A stretch of 5,296 nt of DNA from Clostridia bacterium (GCA_014378955.1 JACMMQ010000082.1:1-5296), one strand, 5' to 3'; positions 1 through 3,994 are shown, counted from the stretch's first letter. Translations and numbers: made by a program. Notes: generated by a model not told the origin, from the letters alone.

Positions 1-24
1 GGACTTTGTAATTTTTAATCGCAT
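1..24 (-). CDS. 5' end of a minus-strand gene, possibly an IS transposase (partial)
   Basis: Reading the minus strand, an ATG at 24-22 follows a textbook GGAGGTG ribosome binding site (39-33) at 8-nt spacing. It opens a frame encoding MRLKITKS before the window ends. A strong promoter lies just upstream, so a real gene start is likely. Only eight residues are visible. They resemble, from memory, the N-termini of some IS1634/IS4-type DDE transposases of Clostridia, but that is too little for an assignment. If it is a transposase, the left part of the window (to about 140-160) would be the end of an insertion sequence. Start call is fairly secure; identity is speculative. Confidence 0.5.
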
Positions 25-47
25 AAGCAATGCACCTCCATATGACT

Positions 48-77
48 ATTATAACACGGTACAACAAAGTACGTCAA
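48..77 (-). promoter_or_regulatory. Extended -10 promoter for the minus-strand gene
   Basis: On the minus strand TTGACG (77-72) is followed, after 18 nt, by a perfect TATAAT (53-48) preceded by TGT, giving an extended -10 (TGTTATAAT). Transcription should start near position 41, only a few bases before the GGAGGTG ribosome binding site, so the leader is very short. A GTAC...GTAC dyad (59-62 and 69-72) sits in the spacer and could be an operator or chance. Confidence 0.65.
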
Positions 78-96
78 TATATAATGGAAAAAATTA

Positions 97-122
97 TAAA
101 AAAATAAGCCGTATCAAGGCTT
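97..122 (-). terminator. Possible weak minus-strand terminator
   Basis: On the minus strand a 5-bp stem AAGCC/GGCTT (122-118 with 110-106, 7-nt loop) is followed by ATTTTTTTAT. This is the form of a small intrinsic terminator. It would stop leftward transcription before the promoter of the edge gene, as is sometimes seen at insertion-sequence ends. The stem is short, so it is tentative. Confidence 0.3.
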
Positions 123-184
123 TTGGGACTTTTGGGGCTATACAACTGTCAAATACCCGTTTTATAAATAACATTATATAGAAA

Positions 185-233
185 TCAAGCCCAATCATTT
201 TCAAATGACATGCATACTGGCTTGAATATTTTT
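185..233. repeat. Nested hairpin with T-rich 3' flank
   Basis: TCAAGCC (185-191) and GGCTTGA (219-225) form a 7-bp inverted repeat. Its loop contains a second perfect hairpin, TCATTT/AAATGA (195-200 and 203-208, 2-nt loop). On the plus strand it is followed by ATATTTTTC, so it could act as an intrinsic terminator for a gene that once entered from the left. No such plus-strand gene is present now. The structure is visible; its function is inferred. Confidence 0.4.
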
Positions 234-290
234 CACAATGCCATCTTAGCATTTTATTGTAAAATTCATATGAAATTGCTGTTAAACTAT

Positions 291-319
291 TTTACATGAA
301 ACAAAAAATAAGGTATAAT
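291..319 (+). promoter_or_regulatory. Sigma-A-type promoter of the amidase gene
   Basis: TTTACA (291-296) and a perfect TATAAT (314-319) are separated by exactly 17 bp. Transcription should begin around 326, giving a leader of about 33 nt. A modest ribosome binding site (GAAAGTGAG, 341-349) lies 9 nt before the ATG. The near-consensus boxes suggest housekeeping expression during growth rather than a sporulation sigma factor. Confidence 0.8.
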
Positions 320-358
320 GCTTACAGTACGTAAATTTCAGAAAGTGAGCGTTGTCTT

Positions 359-1327
359 ATGAGAGGTTTTAAGAAATGGCACAAAATAAAAATGCTGATG
401 GCGTTGATAGGGTTATCCATATGGTTAATTTCACAAATAGGCTGTGCGACTAGCGCTAAAACCGCAACGCCCACACCACTAGTCGCAATCACTACAAATG
501 CACCTGCTACACCAACCGCCTTGCCTAGTGCAAATCCAACGCCCACCATTATCACAGCCGAAAGTCCAAAGCCTATCATCAAACCAGTTAGCACGTCTAA
601 GCCAGTTGCAAAGCCCGCCGAAAAGATGACAGCCGTTCAGCCAAAAGCGACGGAGCGTGCGACGCTCAGCGAACACAAGCAAAATGCAGGTGTTTTAAAT
701 GGTAAAACGATTTGCATCGACCCAGGCCATGGCAATCCCAATCACGCAACCGTGCAAGAGCGCATAGCCCCTGATAGTCATGTAATGAAGCCTGCTACTG
801 CTTATGGCACAACAGGTATATCCACTAAAATACCCGAATACAAGCTGACGATGGTTGTTTCGTTGAAGTTAAAAAGCGCCTTGCTCAAGGCTGGCGCAAA
901 GGTCATTATGACACGTGACAGCAATGCTACCGATGTTACCAACATTGAACGGGCAGAAATAGCCAATCATGCATCCGCTGATTTGGCGGTTAGAATACAT
1001 GCAGATGGTATAGGCAATACAGCCGTCACAGGCATTTCCACGTTAACGCCAGGCAGTCAATCGATGAAGGATGCGACATTGCGATCGAACAGTGCAAAGG
1101 CCGCTTCTTTGGTGCTTGATAGTGTCATTAAGACCACACATGCAAAATCAAGAGGGGTTGTAGAAAGAAATGATCTCACGGGCTTCAATTGGTCGAAGGT
1201 GCCTGTGATCCTGTTAGAAATGGGCTTCATGACCAATGCCGACGAAGACCAACTGTTAAATACCGATGCTTATCAAAATAAAATCGTAGACGGTATCGTG
1301 GACGGATTGATAAAGTATTTTCAATAA
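359..1327 (+). CDS. Secreted N-acetylmuramoyl-L-alanine amidase (Amidase_3)
   Basis: This 322-residue enzyme should cleave the amide bond between N-acetylmuramic acid and L-alanine in peptidoglycan, outside the membrane. The N-terminus has basic residues (RGFKKWHKIK) and a hydrophobic core (about 12-28) ending at Cys29. The sequence SQIGC is a poor lipobox (Gln at -3), so either a lipoprotein or signal peptidase I cleavage near TSA-K (31-34) is possible. Residues 35-110 form a Thr/Pro/Ala/Lys-rich linker of low complexity, probably spanning the wall. The catalytic domain (about 115-322) shows the Amidase_3 zinc and catalytic residues: His124 in DPGHG, Glu160 in PEYKLT, His214 in RIHADG and Glu287 in LLEMGFMTN. 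No SPOR, LysM or SH3 wall-binding domain is seen. It has its own promoter and terminator, so it is monocistronic. The family is secure; the exact role (cell separation, turnover or lysis) is not. Confidence 0.93.
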   Translation: MRGFKKWHKIKMLMALIGLSIWLISQIGCATSAKTATPTPLVAITTNAPATPTALPSANPTPTIITAESPKPIIKPVSTSKPVAKPAEKMTAVQPKATERATLSEHKQNAGVLNGKTICIDPGHGNPNHATVQERIAPDSHVMKPATAYGTTGISTKIPEYKLTMVVSLKLKSALLKAGAKVIMTRDSNATDVTNIERAEIANHASADLAVRIHADGIGNTAVTGISTLTPGSQSMKDATLRSNSAKAASLVLDSVIKTTHAKSRGVVERNDLTGFNWSKVPVILLEMGFMTNADEDQLLNTDAYQNKIVDGIVDGLIKYFQ

Positions 1328-1350
1328 TGGTATCGCTGCATGTTTATAGG

Positions 1351-1387
1351 ATAAAACGCAATTATTTAAAAAACTATTGCGTTTTAT
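1351..1387 (+). terminator. Terminator hairpin after the amidase gene
   Basis: A perfect 12-bp inverted repeat, ATAAAACGCAAT (1351-1362) and ATTGCGTTTTAT (1376-1387), with a 13-nt loop, begins 24 nt after the amidase stop. The 3' arm itself supplies TTTTAT but there is no separate long U-run. Its symmetric shape (AAAA on the left, TTTT on the right) suits weak termination from either side. The next promoter's -35 box lies inside its 3' arm. Confidence 0.65.
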
Positions 1388-1405
1388 ACGACTTTGTGCT
1401 ATACT
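1377..1405 (+). promoter_or_regulatory. Extended -10 promoter upstream of marR
   Basis: TTGCGT (1377-1382) and TATACT (1400-1405) are spaced 17 bp apart. TG at 1397-1398, one base before the -10 box, makes it an extended -10. The start site would be near 1412. The -35 box overlaps the amidase terminator stem. The only transcription unit downstream before marR is a short stretch ending in a strong terminator, so this promoter either makes a small RNA or feeds marR through an attenuator. Confidence 0.5.
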
Positions 1406-1411
1406 TTTTTT

Positions 1412-1490
1412 GATAGTTAAATTAAAAACATATTAGTTTTATGGCAAAGGGTAACACATTATCTACAATGGATAATATGTTACCCTTTTT
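1412..1490 (+). ncRNA. Candidate ~80-nt small RNA or attenuator leader
   Basis: A transcript from the promoter at 1377-1405 would run about 80 nt and end exactly at a strong intrinsic terminator. It has an AT-rich 5' part with a small AAAAC/GTTTT hairpin and the long terminator stem. No known riboswitch or T-box sequence is recognisable. No upstream TGTTACCC-like antiterminator segment is visible to compete with the stem, so classical attenuation is not demonstrated. It could be a small RNA, a leaky leader for marR, or a promoter insulated from marR by chance. Confidence 0.3.
1446..1490 (+). terminator. Strong intrinsic terminator upstream of marR
   Basis: Positions 1446-1463 pair with 1471-1488 over 18 positions with one C-A mismatch (1457/1477), closing a 7-nt loop TACAATG. 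The stem base is AAAGGGTAACA / TGTTACCCTTT and the 3' arm runs into TTTTT (1486-1490). This is the strongest hairpin in the window. It lies 58 bases after the amidase terminator and 115 bases before the marR start. Confidence 0.8.
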
Positions 1491-1564
1491 ATACGATTGC
1501 AATTATCAATTTTTAGCGTAGGCGGAATAGCAGCGTTAGCATCAAGCAAAAGTACGTGCTGTGC

Positions 1565-1580
1565 GTGGGTTCAAGCCCAC
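1565..1580. promoter_or_regulatory. Dyad in the marR leader, possible operator
   Basis: GTGGGTTCAAGCCCAC is a 16-bp dyad: five perfect outer pairs (GTGGG/CCCAC) plus an inner T-A pair. It lies 10 bases before the marR ribosome binding site and is followed by TTTT. MarR proteins usually bind 16-20 bp palindromes near their own promoter, so autoregulation is plausible. It could equally be a copy of the GTGGG...CCCAC hairpins found after the gene (2100-2118). No promoter boxes are clear next to it. Confidence 0.3.
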
Positions 1581-1590
1581 TTTTAATATG

Positions 1591-1597
1591 GGAGGTG
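1591..1597 (+). promoter_or_regulatory. Ribosome binding site that fixes the TTG start of marR
   Basis: GGAGGTG, preceded by another G, stands 8 nt before the TTG at 1606. The in-frame ATG at 1588 and GTG at 1561 lie upstream of or overlap this site and have no binding site of their own. The ATG at 1624 is too far downstream. The start is therefore TTG 1606. Confidence 0.8.
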
Positions 1598-1605
1598 TTA
1601 CCTTT

Positions 1606-2070
1606 TTGAGTAAATTGAACAACATGGATGACAGTCACTTTATTTTTGGTTCTATTTTAGTAGCGGCGAACAGAATGGATACGATGCTTGAGCGTGCGCT
1701 CTCTAAGCATGATATTACAGCGAAGCAGTGGTTTTTGTCTGTTGTTTTGGACACCCTTTTTGAACAGCCACCCACCATAAAGGAGCTTGCAAAAGAGATG
1801 GGTAGCTCCCATCAAAATGTCAAGCAGGTGGCTTTAAAGCTTGCACAAAAGGGTTTACTTAAGCTAGAAAAGGATACGACGGATGCACGGGCAACACGGC
1901 TTACGCTCACCGACGAGAGCCAAGCATTTTGGGCAAAAACCGACCAAGAGGGAATGGTTTTCATGCGTACGATTTATAAAAATATTAAAAAAGACGAGTT
2001 GGCTGTCGCAAGGTCTGTGCTTGAAAAAATGCTTGCTAATTTGAGTGAGCTTGAAGATGACAATGGTTAG
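1606..2070 (+). CDS. MarR-family winged-helix transcriptional regulator
   Basis: The predicted cytoplasmic DNA-binding protein is 154 residues, the usual MarR length. It starts at TTG, read as Met, then SKLNNMDDSHF. Helix 1 of the dimer region covers about 8-34. The winged helix-turn-helix follows: IKELAKEMG (58-66), a recognition helix around SSHQNVKQVALKLAQKG (67-83) and the wing 85-102. The wing contains the family signature D-x-R (Asp93, Arg95) followed by LTLT. The C-terminal helices (about 104-150) complete the dimer interface. It has no cysteine, so thiol-based oxidation sensing of the OhrR type is not possible; a small-ligand or other signal would be needed. No good terminator follows, and a repeat cluster separates it from the flavodoxin operon, which may be its target. 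The family is secure; target and ligand are unknown. Confidence 0.92.
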   Translation: MSKLNNMDDSHFIFGSILVAANRMDTMLERALSKHDITAKQWFLSVVLDTLFEQPPTIKELAKEMGSSHQNVKQVALKLAQKGLLKLEKDTTDARATRLTLTDESQAFWAKTDQEGMVFMRTIYKNIKKDELAVARSVLEKMLANLSELEDDNG

Positions 2071-2094
2071 GCTATACCCTTATTGTGGTGGATA

Positions 2095-2186
2095 TAGGCG
2101 TGGGGGTTCTCATCCCACACCCGCCATTCAACCTAATATTTTTTTGTAAATACTAGGTAGCATCGGGATGGAGAACCCATCCCCTA
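2095..2186. repeat. Imperfect inverted-repeat element (TAGGSG...CCCCTA)
   Basis: The arms 2095-2116 and 2165-2186 are inverted copies with about 18 matches, 3 mismatches and two one-base gaps; they share TTCTC and ATCCC blocks and TAGG ends. Each arm also folds on itself: GTGGG/CCCAC (2100-2104 and 2114-2118), and GGGATGG/CCATCCC (2165-2171 and 2177-2183, 5-nt loop). The centre is AT-rich and has an ACCTA/TAGGT pair (2131-2135, 2154-2158). No target duplication is visible. The TAGGGG end resembles the 30-bp units nearby, so it is probably a diverged member of the same palindromic family. Confidence 0.6.
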
Positions 2187-2208
2187 CATTAATTATCTGT
2201 TTTTAGGT

Positions 2209-2218
2209 GATTGCGAAG
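2209..2218 (+). repeat. Left target-site duplication of the MITE
   Basis: GATTGCGAAG directly abuts the left terminal inverted repeat and is repeated exactly at 2353-2362. A perfect 10-bp duplication at both ends indicates insertion by a transposase and a fairly recent event. Confidence 0.75.
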
Positions 2219-2257
2219 CACGGTCGTCAACTTAAGAGAAATTACATGCATATTTAC

Positions 2258-2287
2258 CGTAGGGGCGGGCTTTATGTCCGCCCGAAT
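2258..2287 (+). repeat. 30-bp palindromic unit, copy 1 (inside the MITE)
   Basis: The unit starts CGTAGGGGCGGGC and ends CCGCCCGAAT. Within it GGGCGG and CCGCCC form a 6-bp stem around GCTTTATGT. It matches copy 2, inverted, at 24 of 30 positions, and all six differences are transitions. It is of the GTAGGGGCGGGC type of dispersed intergenic repeat. Confidence 0.7.
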
Positions 2288-2294
2288 TTAGTGC

Positions 2295-2324
2295 ATTTGG
2301 GCAGACACAAGGCCTACCCCTACG
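2295..2324 (-). repeat. 30-bp palindromic unit, copy 2 (inside the MITE, inverted)
   Basis: Read on the minus strand it begins CGTAGGGGTAGGCC and ends GCCCAAAT. It mirrors copy 1 across a 7-base centre (2288-2294), so the MITE core is itself a large palindrome of 67 bp. The self-complementary stem is weaker than in copy 1. Confidence 0.7.
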
Positions 2325-2352
2325 AAAAACGCTGCTTAAGTTGACGACAGTG

Positions 2353-2362
2353 GATTGCGAAG
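2353..2362 (+). repeat. Right target-site duplication of the MITE
   Basis: Exact second copy of GATTGCGAAG, directly abutting the right terminal inverted repeat. Removing the element and one copy rejoins GGTGATTGCGAAG with TGTAAATATTC as the presumed empty site. Confidence 0.75.
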
Positions 2363-2369
2363 TGTAAAT

Positions 2370-2399
2370 ATTCGGGCAACATAAAGCCCGTCCCTTGCG
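2370..2399 (-). repeat. 30-bp palindromic unit, copy 3 (outside the MITE)
   Basis: ATTCGGGC...CATAAAGCCCG...TTGCG matches the reverse complement of copy 1 at about 25 positions, with two compensating one-base indels. It lies 7 bases beyond the right target duplication, so the unit exists independently of the MITE. Its stem is GGGC...GCCC. It ends about 20 bases before the flavodoxin -35 box. Confidence 0.65.
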
Positions 2400-2418
2400 A
2401 AATGTTGAGGTTAATACC

Positions 2419-2447
2419 TTGGATGTAACGGTTAATAATTATAAAAT
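2419..2447 (+). promoter_or_regulatory. Promoter of the flavodoxin operon with flanking direct repeats
   Basis: TTGGAT (2419-2424) and TAAAAT (2442-2447) are spaced 17 bp. The start site near 2454 excludes the upstream TTG at 2395 as the translation start. The octamer GGTTAATA occurs at 2409-2416 and 2430-2437, 21 bp apart (two helical turns), on both sides of the -35 box. The first copy is part of the dyad AGGTTAATACCT (2408-2419). These are candidate regulator sites. Confidence 0.5.
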
Positions 2448-2481
2448 CACGCAGAATAATGAGAAAGGTTGGGTGAATGCC

Positions 2482-2970
2482 ATGAAAACGATTATCCTTT
2501 TTAGCACGACCTACGGCTGTACAAAAGCGTGTGCCGACAAGCTTGCATCACAAATCAATGGCGAGGTTTCGGTGGTAAATGTAATGACCGATCCCATTGC
2601 GTCCATTGCTGCATTTGACAACATTGTCCTCGGTGGTTCGATTTATATGGGGCAACTGCAAAAGAAGCTTAAAACCTTTTGCACTGAAAATATCAATGTG
2701 CTACTAAAAAAGCGTATAGCACTTTTCTTGTGCTGTGGTTTGTCTGAAAACTTTGAACAAAGCATGCACAATGCTTTCCCTGAACAATTATTAAACCGTG
2801 CAGTTGCAAAAGAATGCTTTGGCGGAGAGCTTCACACATCAAAAATGAACCTCGTGCATAAAATGCTAACAGGCATGATGACGAAGGTTGCGGCAAAAGA
2901 AAAGAAACCACCCGCTAGCTTACAGCCCGAAAACATTGCAAAGCTTGCTAAAATTATCAATGGTGAATAA
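2482..2970 (+). CDS. Flavodoxin-domain protein, HemG-like
   Basis: A 162-residue protein expected to bind FMN and carry electrons in the cytoplasm. The first strand (MKTIILFST) leads into the phosphate-binding loop STTYGCT (8-14). A second loop region GGSIYMGQL (51-59) matches the E. coli HemG segment GASIRYGHY, and CCGL (84-87) and GGEL (114-117) fit later strands of the fold. This is the Flavodoxin_5 type. HemG is a menaquinone-dependent protoporphyrinogen oxidase, but I see no heme-synthesis neighbours and would not assign that reaction. The ATG at 2482 is chosen because the domain begins there and the promoter lies at 2419-2447. Its ribosome binding site is weak (GGGTG 2471-2475, 6 nt away); GTG 2473 after AGAAAGG is the alternative. 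The six cysteines (13, 17, 67, 84, 85, 112) are many for its size. It is followed by a membrane-protein gene 19 nt downstream in the same operon. Confidence 0.85.
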   Translation: MKTIILFSTTYGCTKACADKLASQINGEVSVVNVMTDPIASIAAFDNIVLGGSIYMGQLQKKLKTFCTENINVLLKKRIALFLCCGLSENFEQSMHNAFPEQLLNRAVAKECFGGELHTSKMNLVHKMLTGMMTKVAAKEKKPPASLQPENIAKLAKIINGE

Positions 2971-2989
2971 ATGGTTGAGGTGATTTATC

Positions 2990-3865
2990 ATGCAATTTAA
3001 AAAATCCATTAGCATCCTCACGATATCTATTATCGTGTTATCGCTCACGGCGTGCTTATTTGGTTTGTTGAGCACACGTGGAACTGGCACATACGACTAT
3101 ACCGCCATCAGCCATGAAGTGGTAAAAATTAACGGCACTGGCATCTATCAAAATGATTCCATTTCCGTTACGGCGCAAGGCAAAGCGTCTGATTTGGTCA
3201 CGCTCGTCATGGGGTTGCCTTTGTTGCTGATTAGCTTGTTTTTCGCCAACAAGGGCTCATTCAAGGCAAAGCTCTTGCTCACAGGCACCTTGGGATATTT
3301 CCTCTACACCTATATGTCCTACACCTTTTTGTGGCATTATAATGTGTTGTTTATTGTTTATGTGGCACTGATGTCTATGAGCTTGTATGCCTTTATATTA
3401 TCCATGATGTCATTTGATAGGGTACAGTTTACGTCACATTTCAAAAAAACCTTGCCCGTTAAAATATTGGGCGGTTTTCAAATATTCATAGCGGTTACCT
3501 TGAGCATGCTGTGGCTTAGCAAGCTAGCACCGTCCATTTTCACAGGTGCTGTGCCCGTGGGGCTGGAGCATTATACCACCCTCACCATTCAAGGCATGGA
3601 TTTAGGCATCGTTGTACCTGCGGCTTTTTTATCGGGCATTTTGCTCATTAGGCGAAAACCGTTCGGCTATTTACTATCGTCCGTTATTCTCATGAAAAGT
3701 ATCACCATGCTCACCGCTATTTCTGCCATGATGGTTAACCAAGCATTAAATCATGTGCAAATGAGCCTGGCAGAAATCCTTGTGTTCTCAACGTTTAATG
3801 TGATGGCGATTGTGTGTCTCATCTTACTTGTAAAAAATACGAATGAGCAGCCAAATATTCGATAA
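2990..3865 (+). CDS. Multi-pass membrane protein of unknown function
   Basis: This 291-residue integral membrane protein has about eight hydrophobic segments: roughly 8-28, 68-86, 93-112, 117-140, 156-176, 203-220, 226-249 and 259-281. A polar loop of about 40 residues (29-67) between the first two is probably extracellular and contains GTGIYQND. The stretch EHYTTLTIQGMDLGIV (193-208) and RRKPFGYLL (221-229) look like the conserved core of a family I recognise as uncharacterised membrane proteins of Firmicutes; no catalytic or transport motif is evident. The Cys22 region (LTAC) resembles a lipobox, but the continuing hydrophobic segment favours a membrane anchor. The start has GAGGTG at 7-nt spacing (2977-2982). 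It shares the operon with the flavodoxin and ends at a strong terminator, so its job may depend on flavodoxin electrons. That is inference only. Confidence 0.8.
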   Translation: MQFKKSISILTISIIVLSLTACLFGLLSTRGTGTYDYTAISHEVVKINGTGIYQNDSISVTAQGKASDLVTLVMGLPLLLISLFFANKGSFKAKLLLTGTLGYFLYTYMSYTFLWHYNVLFIVYVALMSMSLYAFILSMMSFDRVQFTSHFKKTLPVKILGGFQIFIAVTLSMLWLSKLAPSIFTGAVPVGLEHYTTLTIQGMDLGIVVPAAFLSGILLIRRKPFGYLLSSVILMKSITMLTAISAMMVNQALNHVQMSLAEILVFSTFNVMAIVCLILLVKNTNEQPNIR

Positions 3866-3876
3866 AACATACCACC

Positions 3877-3901
3877 TTATACCAATCTTAGATTAGTATA
3901 A
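3877..3901. repeat. 25-bp near-perfect dyad before the terminator
   Basis: TTATACCAATCT (3877-3888) and AGATTAGTATAA (3890-3901) are inverted with a one-base centre and a single mismatch. The right arm shares its last base with the following terminator stem. TTATACCAA recurs at 3950-3958. It could be a protein-binding palindrome or the remnant of a small repeat. Confidence 0.5.
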
Positions 3902-3943
3902 CCGCCGATTAAAGCTTATAAACTTATTCGGCGGTATTTTTTT
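3901..3943 (+). terminator. Intrinsic terminator of the flavodoxin/membrane-protein operon
   Basis: ACCGCCGA (3901-3908) pairs perfectly with TCGGCGGT (3928-3935), closing a 19-nt loop. The stem is followed by A and seven T residues (3937-3943). The GC-rich stem and U-run make this a confident terminator 35 bases after the membrane-protein stop. Confidence 0.85.
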
Positions 3944-3965
3944 CGCCACTTATACCAAATACATA

Positions 3966-3994
3966 TTGACAGCCATCTATGTGTTGTGTATACT
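3966..3994 (+). promoter_or_regulatory. Consensus promoter of the arsR-permease operon
   Basis: A perfect TTGACA (3966-3971) and TATACT (3989-3994) are spaced exactly 17 bp. Transcription should start near 4001. Such a strong promoter fits an operon normally held off by its repressor. Confidence 0.85.

Larger units (their letters stand above)
25..358. other. AT-rich divergent intergenic region
   Basis: This 334-base stretch separates the leftward gene from the rightward amidase gene and has no convincing coding frame. It holds the two divergent promoters, a small hairpin at 106-122, a nested hairpin at 185-225 and a 10-bp palindrome TTCATATGAA at 265-274, about 17 bp upstream of the amidase -35 box. 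The palindrome could be a regulator site, but nothing else supports that. Confidence 0.6.
2219..2352. mobile_element. 134-bp MITE-like element with IS231/IS4-type ends
   Basis: The left end CACGGTCGTCAACTTAAG (2219-2236) and the reverse complement of the right end (2335-2352) match at 17 of 18 positions, the only difference being at the fourth base (G/T). The element is flanked by a perfect 10-bp direct repeat, GATTGCGAAG. It has no coding capacity, so it must be moved in trans. From memory, IS231 ends read CATGCCCATCAACTTAAG and IS231 duplicates 10-12 bp; the shared TCAACTTAAG block and duplication size point to an IS4/IS231-group transposase. The interior is mostly two inverted copies of a 30-bp palindromic unit, so the whole element can fold into a long hairpin. 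The insertion lies between marR and the flavodoxin promoter. The boundaries are secure; the family link is inference. Confidence 0.8.
2071..2481. other. Repeat-rich intergenic region between marR and the flavodoxin gene
   Basis: These 411 bases have no convincing gene. They contain an imperfect inverted-repeat element (2095-2186), a MITE-like element with target duplication (2209-2362), a stray 30-bp palindromic unit (2370-2399) and the flavodoxin promoter (2419-2447). A hairpin around 2097-2124 followed by seven T residues at 2139-2145 may act as a poor terminator for marR. Confidence 0.7.

Noticed and set aside
322..594. Minus-strand open frame of 90 codons within the amidase gene, and similar ones at 479-682, 2693-2911, 4117-4311, 4248-4490 and 4524-4943
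   Set aside because: They lie opposite strong coding regions with clear domains, lack ribosome binding sites and show no recognisable domain. They are shadows of the plus-strand genes.
1441..1521. 26-codon frame starting ATGGCAAAGGGT across the terminator upstream of marR (a possible leader peptide)
   Set aside because: No ribosome binding site precedes it (TATTAGTTTT), and the frame runs through the terminator stem and beyond. No run of regulatory codons is present.
1565..1580. GGGTTCAAGCCC resembling a tRNA T-arm, hence a tRNA remnant or attachment site
   Set aside because: With a five-pair stem the loop is 6 nt instead of 7, and no acceptor, anticodon arm or CCA end is found around it.
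1497..1586. Short frame ending ...SSKSTCCAWVQAHF before marR, resembling a cysteine-bearing signal or RiPP peptide
   Set aside because: The only start is a TTG with no ribosome binding site, immediately after a strong terminator, and no maturation or export genes are nearby.
2258..2399. The repeated units as a CRISPR array
   Set aside because: Copies are in both orientations, spacing is irregular (7 and 45 bases), and no regular spacers or cas genes are present.
2395..2481. Upstream TTG start extending the flavodoxin by 29 residues
   Set aside because: It begins inside a palindromic repeat and upstream of the likely promoter. The extra residues are not part of the flavodoxin fold.
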